Below the pieces are notes generated by a model. That model was given only the letters and a program-made list of their open reading frames with translations, was not told where the DNA came from and made no database searches. This document shows, one piece after another, positions 27,680-39,500 of a stretch of DNA of 64,000 bases. The translations under genes and the position numbers were made by a program. Numbering within the stretch: the stretch's first letter is position 1; each line of letters opens with the position of its first letter. This DNA comes from Rhynochetos jubatus (taxonomy: Eukaryota > Chordata > Aves > Eurypygiformes > Rhynochetidae). The stretch is taken from positions 96,693,086 to 96,757,085 of the forward strand of contig CM050650.1 of the NCBI GenBank assembly GCA_027574665.1, given 5' to 3'.

Positions 27680-28110
27680 AATGGAGGCCCCCAACTGCCA
27701 GTGTTACCTGCTCTCTAGGGAAGATTGCTTGGATATGGGACATTGTGGAGAGACTGCCAACGCTTGTGCAGCCCTGAGACTATCATGTCCTGCTGCTCTT
27801 CCATGTAGATAGCAGTAATATGGCCAGTGCAGACCTGGAACATACCACAGGTGACTGTATGTCTCCAGGAGCATTATAAAGGGTATGGTGGCCCTGATGG
27901 TTTTCTCCCTGGTCCTGTCAGTGAGAGAAAGAGCTTGAGAAGGTGTGGATAAATCCTGTTAGATCACAAATGTTACATACCTGGTGTTCATAACAGGATT
28001 TCATCTTTTAGGACCATGACACCCTCCCTCAGGACTGAGTCTAGGAAGAGATGGGATCCACTTGACTAAGTGGGGCAAAAGTTACTTTGATAACAGACTG
28101 CCCAACCAAA
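27680..28110 (+). mobile_element. CR1 LINE (outer copy), 5' part: ORF1 esterase-domain remnant
   Basis: The + strand matches the C-terminal part of CR1 ORF1, the esterase-like (SGNH) region. 'gggacattgtggagagactgcc', 'cctgctgctcttccatgtag', 'tatgtctccaggagca', 'ggttttctccctggtcctgtcagtgagag' and finally GRDGIHLTKWGKS at about 28050-28085 occur in family order. GRDGIHLTKWG is the conserved motif around the catalytic His of this domain. Frameshifts and stops show it is dead. The copy is interrupted at about 28110 by a reverse-strand CR1 and resumes at about 29265. Confidence 0.75.
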
Positions 28111-28439
28111 ATCGTAGAATCATGGAATCATAGAATGACTAGGGTTGGAAGGGACTTTAAAGACCATCTAGTTCTAACCCCCCTGCCATGGGCAGGGACA
28201 CCCTCCACTAGACCAGGTTGCTCAAAGCCTCATCCAGCCTGGCCTTGAAGACAGCCAGGGAGGGAGTATCCACAACTTCTCTGGGCAACCTGTTCCAGTG
28301 CTTCACCACCCTCTCCGTGAAGAATTTCTTCTTGACATCTAATCTAAATCTCCCTGCTTTCAATTTAAACCCATTCCCCCTTGTCCTGTCACTACAGGCC
28401 CTTGTAAAAAGTCCCCCTTCAAGCTTCCTTGTAGGCCCC
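28111..28439 (-). mobile_element. CR1 LINE (inner copy, reverse), 3' end segment
   Basis: It begins with the CR1 3' terminal repeat read in complement ('tagaatcatggaatcatagaatgact'), followed by 'agggttggaagggac', 'ccaggttgctcaaagcctcatccagcctggccttgaa', 'gggcaacctgttccagtgcttcacca' and 'ccccttgtcctgtcactacaggcccttgtaaaaagtc'. This is a well-preserved CR1 tail of a younger family than the other copies. The segment stops at 28439, where an LTR is inserted, and continues at 29060. Confidence 0.9.
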
Positions 28440-29059
28440 TGTCCTGGTTTTAGTAAGCAGCCGCTCTACCACTCCGCCCCCCCTACTCCCCACCCCACCC
28501 CCTCCTGGTGAGGAAGGGTTGGAGGAACAAACCGAGAAAAGCCCATAGGAGTTGAGATAAGAACTATTTAATTATATAAATGAAACTTAGGGAGTTACTA
28601 ACAATGGTAGTGTTAATGAGTAATTTAAGAAACAGAGAAAAGAGGTAGAACAAATGATACAGGATCTCACCCCAAGAAGGGAAAAAGAAAACCCACCCAA
28701 AGGGAGCAAACCCCTCATGAAACCGCCCGGGGGCCGAGAGAGTAAGAGAGAAGAAAAAAAACCTTTCAAACCCTGACTCCTAGACCAATCTGCCCGGCAA
28801 GACGCTGGCTCTGCCCAGAGCACCAACCACTCACCACGAGGTCCCCACAACAAACAAACCCCCAGCCCCCTCGGCCGGAAGCCCCCTCAGACCCTTCCCC
28901 TTCCCGGGGCCATGCCCAACCACAAGCTTTTCCACCCATATCCCCACCCCCTCCCCGCCAGTCCTGCAGAGCCACGGGCCCCAGGCTGGCACCACCTGTG
29001 CAGCTTGATGTGTTATGGGGTGAAGCAAAACATAGACTAGCTGGTGCAAAGCTAAGACA
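28440..29059 (-). mobile_element. Solo LTR (620 bp) inserted in a CR1
   Basis: The element starts TGTCCTGG and ends TAAGACA (TG...CA with imperfect TGTC/GACA termini). It is flanked by a perfect 5-bp duplication GCCCC (28435-28439 and 29060-29064) and cleanly splits an otherwise continuous CR1 tail. The block 'gagttgagataagaactatttaatt' (about 28549-28573) matches, in complement, the R region of avian ERV LTRs, so transcription sense is probably the - strand. It is C/G-rich and well preserved, with a run of C-rich sequence at 28478-28503. No internal retroviral genes are present. ORFs here (for example 28766-28975 and 28831-29181 on -) are chance frames. Confidence 0.85.
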
Positions 29060-29265
29060 GCCCCCTTCAGGTACTGGAAGGCTGTGTTAAGTTCTCCCCA
29101 AAGTCTTCTCTTCTCCTGGCTGAACAAGCCCAATTCTCTCAGCCTTTCTTCGTAGGAGAGGTGCTCCAGCCCTCTGATCATCTTCGTGGCCTCTTCTGGA
29201 CTCGTTCCAACTGGTCGATATCTTTCTTAAGCTGAGGGCTCCACAGCTGGACACAGTACTCTAGT
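29060..29265 (-). mobile_element. CR1 LINE (inner copy, reverse), continuation
   Basis: This resumes the CR1 tail exactly where it broke at 28439. 'ttcaggtactggaaggctg', 'cttctcttctcctggctgaacaagccc', 'ctctcagcctttcttcgtaggagaggtgctccagccctctgatcatcttcgtggcc' and 'gagggctccacagctggacacagtact' are CR1 3' sequences in complement. The 5' truncation lies near 29262, giving an element of about 0.53 kb without the LTR. Confidence 0.88.
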
Positions 29266-29770
29266 GGAGAAGTGATGGACCCAGTTGTCAAGCAAAGGGT
29301 GCAGGTAATATAGACAAGAGAGACCTTCTGACCATCAGAATAAGGCTGCAGGGGGCCCACCTCAGTCTATGCAGAAAATTAAGGAGGTGCCAGGAGGACA
29401 GCATTATGCAGGAAACCATCACACTTTTTCTGAGAAATGGGCACAACTGGGTTACCATCTAAAATACCTGTACATTAGCACATGCAGTACATTTAGCAAG
29501 TAAAGAAAACAGAGCCAGACTCTTGTCAGTACACAGTGGTAACCAAAGAGGCAAAGGACACAAACTGTAATACCAGGAAGTGCATTTAAATCTGCTTTAA
29601 TGTAAAGGTGATTGAACACTGGAACAGGTTGTCCAGATGTGAAGTGTCCATCCTTGGATATATCAAAAACCCAACTGGGGAACTTCTGAGCAGCCTGCTA
29701 TAAGTGACCCTGCTGTGAGCAGTGGGGGTGACCTCTCCAGAGGTCCTTTCCAGAAGCTTGATTCCTGTAT
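29266..29770 (+). mobile_element. CR1 LINE (outer copy), continuation with internal deletion and 3' end
   Basis: About 29450-29490 resembles the start of CR1 ORF2 ('atacctgtacattagcacatgcagtaca'). From about 29495 the sequence jumps straight to the CR1 3' region ('agccagactcttgtcagt', 'gattgaacactggaacaggttgtccag', 'tccatccttgga', 'gaccctgctgtgagcagtgggggtgac'). Nearly all of ORF2 is therefore missing. Together with 27680-28110 this makes one + strand CR1 split by the reverse CR1. Confidence 0.7.
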
Positions 29771-32063
29771 CTGAACCAACAACTTGCAGTTTAATACATA
29801 GCTTTCACTACAGTGATATAAATTTATATGGGAATGGTGTAAATGTATTTAAAAAACCCCAAAAACAAAACCAAAACATAACAAATAATAAAGCCTTAGA
29901 ATGGCACTGCAGAAATATTATACATTAAGAACTGATCAAAAGGTGGTTCACACCTGTAGAAATCACTTAGGTAGAGAAAATTATATTGAAGGAAAATGAC
30001 ATTAAATATCCCCATACAAAAATGCAGCAGTAATTTATTTAATAAACACTTCAGTGTAAATGAGTATACAAGGATAGGAAGTTCCTGTTCTTCTGGTACA
30101 ATTTTAGAGTAAAAAACATTTAAGATTGGCTTGTGCCAGAATAGTATCAGACTTTTACTTACTAATGATAGATTACAGATTACTTTAGATCACATTTCTA
30201 TGCTTTTCATACTTATACAAAAAATATTCTGTAAATGGACTGTTGTAAATGTAGTTATATAGGTACTTCACTCAAAGTTTGTAGTAGACATTATGGGATT
30301 GACTCACTTAAGGAGGGAACTTTCCAATTAAATACAGTAAGTGTTAACCAAAGTACAGACTTCAGGAAAAGAGTCTAAGAAAGGAAAAATTCCATCTTTT
30401 TTATTCACGATTCATAGTGCACCTGAACTAAGGGTATTGCTACACTAGCAAATAACACAAAACACCAGAAGCAAAATGAAACAACTGAAACTGTGGTCTG
30501 GCTGAACACAATATACAGATTTTGGGGCAGGGACTTGCTATTTTGGACGACTTCTAGCATAGTGAGCATAGTCCTGCAGACTAAATACTCATTACTAGTC
30601 AGACAGTATTAAGTGTGCTCCTGAAGCACATCTTCTGGTTCAGTTTCTTTCAAAAGTAATCAGGTTCGTGTGCACTGAGACCACTGTGTGATGTGAGGCA
30701 AAGCATAGTTAACTGAGGAAAATTGAGAAATTAATGTCCTGATCTAAACTAAACCACTAAAGAGTCTGAACCTTAAGGACCCTAAGAAACATATGAACAC
30801 ATGGTTGTTTTTATGTTACTTAGGCCAAGAGATCCATAAAAGACAAGTCTTCTGAAACAACAATTTGTGTTCTCAGTATGGACAACAGCTTGGAAATCTC
30901 TGGCTCTAAGTCTGTCCCTCATTAGTCAGCTGAGATACTCAAATTATGTGTAAATATAATGATTGCCTATAAATGTTCTCCATATGTTTGTCTGGTTTTG
31001 TGCCCACTAGAAAACCAGTGGCCCATTTAACAGAGTCAGACAGAATGTGCCAAGTGATTGAAACAGTTTAACTCTTATTGTTAACTGTCCATAACAGTGC
31101 ATCTCACACAAGTTCACATGTGGCAAACACAGATGAAAGTCAGCATTCACGCTTAAAAAAATTCTGCTTATTGTCCCAAGCTCTAAAAGATATCAGAGCA
31201 AGGAGAGTAAATTTAGACATTTCTTACTGACAATCTGCGTACTGGCAGAGGTATCTATGGAACTGAATTGAACCATGAAGGAAGCAGCTAGTTGTTTGCA
31301 CTGCACTGACAGATATAAAAGGAAGTCCACTTTCTCTTAAAGGTGAATGACTAGATGCTTTAGGTAGCTTTACTGTGTGACAAGCATGACTCATATCTCA
31401 GTGTCACATCTGTCTCAATGTAGTTCAGTTAGTGATATGAAATAGAAGCTTAGGAAGGAGGTATTTCCAGTTCCTTGGTTCTGAGTACTAAAGAGAAAGA
31501 TACTTTGTTTCTTTATATCTGTTCTGCAATGCATTGGCAACTGAGTAGTGTTCAAGAACCTTATTATTTCAGTTGCACTCAAATGCAATCACTGAGACAT
31601 AGAAATAATGAAGAAAACAAAGAAAACGAAGAAAAGACTGTTGATGGAGGACTGCAAGTTTTCAGGTGGTCTGGTTTCTCATAGTTTGTGAGTACATGCA
31701 CTAGTATACCTTAATTCCAGCACAACTGTATGAGACATTCCTAAAATTAATAACTCTGATACCTACTGATCCTATATACTTCCCCATTTTCATGTTCTTG
31801 CTGTCAGGTCTGAAATGTTCTTGAAACAAGTATCTGCAATTTAAGTCTTTGTAGAACAATTTTAGGATCTGTAAAACTGTTAAAAATTTCTCATGAAAGA
31901 TTCATGTTAGAAGATGATTTCTGATGTTCATGCTTGAAGACACTAATTGAATATACACGGTACTTTTAAAAATCAGCTGTGAAATGTTAAACTTAAGATT
32001 AAAATTAACTTACTCCTAAAGTACATATATAGTGTAGGAAATAGACGGTTTCAGATGTTAGTC

Positions 32064-32091
32064 TTTTTTTTTTTTTGTCTTTTTTTTTTTT
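32064..32091. repeat. T-rich low-complexity tract
   Basis: Two runs of T (13 and 11 bases) separated by GTC. Confidence 0.9.
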
Positions 32092-33285
32092 GGTGTGTCT
32101 TTTGTTAGGAGAAACAACTGTGTATTTTTTAGAGCACAGCAAAACACAACAGACTTTTTGGTTTACTCTATTTCTACTTGCTGGTTAGCTATCCATCTGG
32201 GATGACTGTCGCTAAATGAGTACTAAAGAAGTCCAAGCCTGGAAAGCATCTGCAGAGAAAAGTCCTGGAGCTATAGAGAACAGTAATGTACATACTGCAT
32301 GTGTGTACACAGGGCAAAGACAGAAAAGGCATATCAAAGAATCTAGCATTTTCATTTTCTCAAAACTAAAGTAATTTTATGACCTAGGCAACATTCCCAA
32401 TCTTTTCTGGCTGTGGACATATGTTTTTTAGTCATGTTTTAATAGTTGTTTCATGCTTGAGGTATGAACAGTGATTGAGATGCTGGTTTGCACATGCTTT
32501 AAATATGTCAATTTCATTAATGAGAGTAATTATGAAGAGTAGGATAAACACATGATCTCACAGTATATATGACTGTGTAGAAACTGTAGAAACTCAGTTC
32601 CTTGTTTTCCTCAGCCTTCATTATGTACACCTGTAGCTTCCAAGTTCCCAGCTTTGTATTACTTTTGTTTGGTCATATTGCTAAACGATTTACACTTCCT
32701 ACCTTCCAGACTGTCAGATTTTCTCCACTAAATCTTTGTGCATTAAATAATCCATTAAAAATAGAAATATTTTATTATTCTATTAGTATCTGTATGAATT
32801 TTATTAAGCTAAATAATTCTTGTGAGTTTGCCCTATGAAAGACTACTGGCAGATAAGCAGAACATAAATCAAACATTATCAGGTTTATTTAGCAAGGATA
32901 TATCAGATTATTTTTGTTTCATTTTCATGTCTCTAAACTGTAGATAAGAGAAAAACACTGAAGATTTACTTTCTATAGTCTATAATCCCCCAGAAATATA
33001 AAAGTCACAGTAGTACTCACATGTTTATAACAGAGAAATTGTATATTGGGAATCCACCCTGGCCACAGTTACTCCTGAACTGTGTCTCCATAAGGTCTGA
33101 AACTGTACTAGTTGTCCCAGGCAGGAAACATTCTAGGGACCAGATCATTCCAATAATTTAACGGTGGAAATTATCAAGTTTTGGTGCTGGTATGCTGTCT
33201 GTATTATGGCACTGTTTAACTTACCAGCATAGACAAATCTGTTATTTCAGACTAGTTCAAAGTCACTAGCTGGGTATTGATGTGG

Positions 33286-33305
33286 AAAAAAAAAAAAAAG
33301 AAAAA
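33286..33305. repeat. Poly(A) run
   Basis: Fourteen A, one G, five A. No retroposon body is recognised beside it. Confidence 0.85.
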
Positions 33306-36300
33306 CCAAAATCTTTGTCCAACAGCATTGCTCTTGCTTAAAATTTCAAAGCTAATAGAAAGATATATGAAGAAGAGGAAGCTGCTTCTTTTAGGAAGAT
33401 GTTAAAAAGTTAACTGTACTTATCAGTGAGACTGAAGCTACAAGAATTTTTTTAATATGGTAACTAGTACATTTAAATGATTAGAGATACTCTCTCCCTC
33501 TTCTAGTATCACTGTATTAAAACAGCAAGGGAAGTCTTATCATCCTAAGTCATTACGTGATTGTCTTATCTGTAGAATTAAAAACATACATGTATGCAGA
33601 GATTAATTTAGCAGGCAGATTATGAGCTTCTCCCTTCCTGCAAAATCAGAAATCTATTCCTGTTAGATAAGTCAAGCAGCTGCATATCCTCCATCCTTGT
33701 CTGCACTGTCCTTGAGTTACCAAATTTTATTTACCATTTTACTACTAGAAACCCAGGTTTTCTCTGACTGAATCATGCATTGAGGAAAGAGAGAGAAGAA
33801 GACACAGAAATTCGCCAAATATTTCCTCTTTTTTGTTATTTCACACTGATCTTGCTTGTAATAACAACAGCTATCTCTTTCATCCCATCCCTGACAATTT
33901 TCACACTTCTTGACTCTACTTCTAGACTTGATATTCTTGGGTTGGTCACATACCCCTAATGCTTAACACTGCTTTATCCTTACCTATAAAATCTTTAAAA
34001 TTCAGTTCTGTACTGTCCTGTATAATTTCACAATTCATTCATGTGGGGTTTTAATCATTTAGATAGCAAATGACATCCTTCTTTCCTTCTCCTAAATAAA
34101 TATATCTGCGCTTTGCATGAAGAAAGGAGTAGACAGAAGCTTGATGTATTTCTGGAAAAAATTAAACATGAGCACAAGGTCATTGTCTCCTGCAAAGATT
34201 CTGTGTATGTATGTGTATAGTCACTTTTTTTTATTCTGCAATTGCTTACTAACAAAATGGTCATTCTAATTTTTTTTTTTAATTTGAAAACCTTATTTTT
34301 TTTAATTTAACATAAAGATCCCAGTCTGCTTCTCATCTTTAATTTTTAAATGAAGAGTGTATTCATTATGAATTAAGTCTTTGTAGTCTAAATAAACACC
34401 ATCCTGTTTGCCTTATGAAATAGAGACCTCCTTCCTCATTTATTATTGAGTACAATGGCGGCAACTAATCTAGAATGGTGTTATGCTGGCTTTTTCCGTA
34501 TGTATCAGTAAACAAATATTCTTTATTTTTGTTCAAGTATGTATGATTAATGAAATACCAAAACAGCAATATGCTCTGGTGCACTTTAATATCTCATTAC
34601 TTCTCAATGGACAGAATGTTACAGACCACTGCTTTGTTTTCTTCTGCTGTATTATCTTTCAGAAGATTATACACGTTATGCAAACAAAAATAAGAGCAGG
34701 AAGAGTTCTTAAAATCTTTTTTAATTTTAAAATAATTTTCAATGTTCAGCATTTTTAAGCATCTATATTTTCTAGCTATTTATACATTTTTCAGAAACAA
34801 TCATTTAATTGGAGATAAACAATGTATTTACATTTGTATTTTAAACAATTCTGCAATTATCTGCTTAATTTTTAAACATCTGATTCAAAGAAGCTGGTCC
34901 ATTTTTTCCCACTAAGTTTCAGTCCTGAATTTCCACCTCTCTATCCCTTACCTTGGAATAAAAGTGTATAAAATTTTGCAACACTAGCCCATTCAAGTTA
35001 TGACTACATCAGCTTGTCTCAATCTTCCTTAGGCCTATGCTGGTGTGGGAGTTTTTACTAATGGGAAAGTAATTTATACCCTTTCCATGCTGGAGTAAAT
35101 TGACTCAACTTTGATGACAAGCAATATTCAAGAAAAAATTCTTACATTTGCCTTCCCAGTGTCCCAGATGTAAGCTTCCATTTTTAGAGAGCTCAGCCTC
35201 AAGTCTGGGTCAGCAGTATAAAATAATTGATCATTAATAAAATAAGTTTCTGTCTCAGTAATGGAAGAATACAGAACAAGACTCAACTTACTCAGTTTTC
35301 ACTTTATAACCAGAGTGCTAAGGGCTTTGGGCCTTTTAAGACATACTTGTACATTGATACTACATTTTTTAAAAGAAAACTCTGAAGTTTTCTGACAAAG
35401 TTAAGAGAAAGGGAAAAAGATCAACTACCCCCATTATAATGTTTACTTAATATCAAAAGTTAAATCATATGTTACTGCATGAACTTAAAGTTTTACTTTC
35501 CTTTGGGCATATAATCAAAGTGAAATACACAAACATAGAATTTAGCAGGATAAATGAAGTACAAAGAATTTGAAATCAATTCTTTTTTTAGATGACAGTT
35601 AAGTGCCTGCTCTGTTGTATCTCAATATCCTTAACAAAATATTTTAAGAAAAACTATGCTGGACTTGCAAAACTGCCCTCTCTGCCCCATTCTTCCTCTG
35701 GTTTAAAACATTATTTTCAAGCTATATAGTTACAAGTGAGTGAAACAAGTTTCAGCAAGCAATGAATAATGAAGTTTTGTAGAAGGAGAACCATGATATT
35801 GGTTCCTATGCTTTGAAAATGATGAAGCAGAATATTTTGGGCAATTCCTGAAAAACAAGTAATTTGTGAGAATAATATTTACTGGTAATATATTTGTTGG
35901 ATAAGTTCTATTTGAGACTGCATTTAGATAACTAATTTTCTGTTTTCTCTTTGTTTAACCAAATGGAACTGTTGTATCTGCATGCGTGTTTATATCTTCC
36001 AGATATTAGCATCTTAAAATTATTTCACATAGCATTGCTATACCTCAGGAACAAAAAATAAAAAAAGAAAGAGGGAGAGTAGAGATCTTACATGTGTGTC
36101 TTGACAAACTGTGGTCCTAAATTTGTGTGCTTTAGATGGCTGGTGGGAAATAGACTATGATGATTTCCTAAGTCCAGACTTCTCATAGTGTTCTCACAGC
36201 CTTTATTTTCCAACCTTCAGAAAAAAACATCTCTCCACATCACCCTTTAATTCATAATTTGACCCATTAATAGAAGATGATCAAAATTAGATTTGCTAAG

Positions 36301-39089
36301 GATCTACAAATTCTAATAAAGATTGCTTAGTGAGAAGTTACGTCCTATCATGCTCTCATTGTTCTGAATCTTCAGTTCGCTATCTGACTTTCCTATCCTA
36401 TTTTGCTACTGCTTTCCCCCATTTAAAGCTCCCTAAGTCAGTACCATCCTTCCAGGTTCCACCATCGCCTCCTCATATTCCTATCAGTTTTGCACTTGTC
36501 TTTTGTTTGTTTTCTCCCTTGCTATAGTCCCATTAGTGCAACGGCTTCAAAATCCACACCTTTGTCCAGTTCCTGTCGGGGTCTGGGTAGGATTCCATAA
36601 GCAGGAGAAAAGGATGCATCTTCAGTGGTGGAGAGAGAAGGAGAGAGAGTAAAAAAAAAGAAAGAGTCCGTGGCCTAATGATGACACAAATGCAATTATA
36701 CAGATAGGAAATTTTATTTATTACATTTTTAGACAAATTTCAGACACAAATAATCTTATTGTGGCTTGCTGAAGAGATTGTCTGTCTCATCAATATGCTT
36801 CTGAAATCCCAAGAATGCAGAAGAGCCCTAACCATGCACCAGCAGCATAAATTGTAATAGATTTAATAAATATGGGTAGTAGGTTCGGTGCTTGCAATAT
36901 CATTAAAAGGTGTGGAGCCTCATGAAGTACTGTAGACAAGCACCCTCAATATTCAGCATCAGAACTTCATTAGGGTAATAAGAGGCAAACTCCAGGAAGG
37001 CCCACAACATGCAAATTACAAAAGATTGCTCTTAATAAGATCAAGCTCTCCCAGGGAGTGGAAATGAGACAGAAAAAGTCTAGCTAAGATTAAATATTTT
37101 TACAGCCTTACAAGATTAGAATGAAAGTCTTTAAATTTGCTGCTATCAGAGAGAAAAGACTTTTCTTTCTCTAATGAAATATGAGCTAACAGTAAGAGTT
37201 TTTAACCTCTACCATGCCAGATATAGATAGAACCATAAAATACAACATCATGATTTCTTAAAGCATAACTTCCATAAGCTGACAGTGTGGCCTAATCACA
37301 GCACAAATTATTGGTGGTTTTATTGTTTCATCTTAAATAATAACATTAATTTTATCTATGTTTTAGGAAAACAAAGAAAGAAGGGAAAGTTCCTAACATT
37401 TGAATGTAAAGTATTAAGTTAGTATTTTATTGTAAGAATACTCGTATTCCCTCTTCTCTTATCTGTATAAATATAAATCCCTTTTTAATAGTCCTTTAAT
37501 ATGCTAATAAATCTAGAATTCACTTGCATTTTTCAGGAAAAGGAGAAACAGGATATTAAAGTCTGGATATGCTGCTACTTTTAAAATTATGTTCTGATTT
37601 TCAAGACAAAGTAAGACCAACACATTCAAAAAAGAAAGAAAAAAACTGAGACTGGAAAAATATTCTAAAAATGGTGGGGGTTGGTCATGATGCTATCACT
37701 CAGTTTATCTAGTTTGTCTTCAGTTTTACAGTTCCCTTTTCTGTCTCTTTTCCTGTTAGTGAACTCTATCTTTAAAGTAGTGACAACCCTTCGGTAATTA
37801 AAATGTATCTTGATATTAATTTTGTATCCTGTTCTACAGCCTCTTTAGTCATATTTTAATCGACATACACTTTTTAGAAGAAGCCTCAAAAGTAAACTCT
37901 CATTGACTTTTTAATTAAATAATTTGGTTTTCAAAAAAGTACTCGTCTTTGACTTTTTGGTGACTTCTTTATAAATTGTATTATGTAACAAGTGAATTAG
38001 ACTGTTGGACACAATTTGTGCTTTTCCCAGAAAGTATTGATTCCTATAACAAGCCACTCTGAGACCATAAGTATTAGTTACAGAAGTTCCTCTGCAATCA
38101 GAAGCTGCTATGAATGTTTTAGTTGTGAATGCAGCTATCACTATGTCACTCTGCTAAGGACTTTCAAGTTCTTAGTGTATGAATCACCTTCAAGTGTGCA
38201 TTAACACACAGCCATGCACTCTTAGTTTTGGTAACGCAAGACTGAGTGAAGAAACAGGGAAAAGAGCACTGAGGTTTAGTTTCCAATACAGAGAACACAG
38301 ATACAAACATCTGCACCACCATCTGCACCACCATTTTATTTTTTGTTCTGGGATAAATTCTAAAAAATGGTGGAGCATTTAGTGACTCAGATTCCAGGGA
38401 CATTGGAATTCCCCTTTTGGGGAACTCAACCTGCCTGGCTCCAGGCACCCGCTGACTTTCCAGGAGCTAAGGCACTTGCCTTAGAATGGCAAAACTCTCA
38501 TCAATAAAGATGCTGAACTTTCTCATAAAGGCATGCACGGTGCCACTTGGACATTAGTAACTACCTAGTTGTATGAGCTAAATACATGGGTGAGTTTCCT
38601 ACAGATTTAAACTTCTGTGTATGTTGATCTAATTAAAAAAGCAAAAAATGACACAGCTCTGAAAACCAGCACAGCTAAGCGTCAAGAGTTGCAAACTCAG
38701 CCCCAGGTGAATGTAGATCCATGTCCCCATTCTTTCAAGTACCTGATTTCCAATACATGCCTTGTTTATTTCTGTGTTGGTACAGCTGTATGATTTCCTA
38801 CTGGTTTATGCTCCAAGTTTTGCAACTTCATTTGCATGCTTATAGCTCAGCAATAGCACCCCGTATTTTATTTGCAAATATACTCTGTAGATAACTACTG
38901 CACATCAGTTGAGGGCTGCTCCCAGACAACAGCACGAGATACTGATGACAGGAGCACTCATGACTCACAGACTTTGATCGAAACAGCGGTGTTTGAGACC
39001 AAACTGACAGTGTGAGAACTAACTGCTCAGATGTGAAAGCATTTTTAGTCACAGATACATGTTTAATGCTAACAAGTAACATACATTCC

Positions 39090-39500
39090 TGACAGAAGTG
39101 GGGCAGGTGGGACAGGCTGGAAAAGAAGTTGGGTGGGTCAGGGTAAGAGCTTGTCACACAATATCCCTGCCCTGTGGTGTTGGGGGTGAAGGAAGGCGAT
39201 ACTGTGCAGGAAAAGATGGGCTGGGTCAAGGCAGTACTCCCAGCCATGGGGGCTGGTTCCTTCCTCATCACCATTAGAGCCCTGAAGCTCTTCAAGTACC
39301 TCCCATGGTATCTCTGCCAGCTCTCTCCCTCCATCGCCACAGCTTCTGTCATTCACAGGAGCAGAGAGGGAACGCCCAGTTCTGATTGGATCAATTTCCC
39401 ATGGTGCCTGGCAATGGGCTGCCACTACATGGGTGCTCCCTGCCTGTGCCTCTGGAAGGTTCCCTGCAGACTGGCAAGCGTTGCCACTAGCAGGTAGTCA
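39090..39500. other. G+C-rich interval, unassigned
   Basis: This block is visibly richer in G and C than the surrounding intron and carries overlapping open frames on both strands. The longest is on the - strand at 38840-39352 (170 codons), with a + strand frame at 39174-39497 (107 codons). I recognise no domain, repeat family or splice structure in either. It could be an unlisted repeat, a decayed processed copy, or a regulatory or noncoding-RNA segment. The long ORFs may simply follow from low stop-codon density in G+C-rich DNA. Confidence 0.4.

Noticed and set aside
28831..29181. 116-codon - strand frame beginning [18 protein letters not shown]
   Set aside because: This string is the translated CR1 3' region; the frame then crosses into the LTR inserted at 29059, so it is a chance fusion of two repeats.
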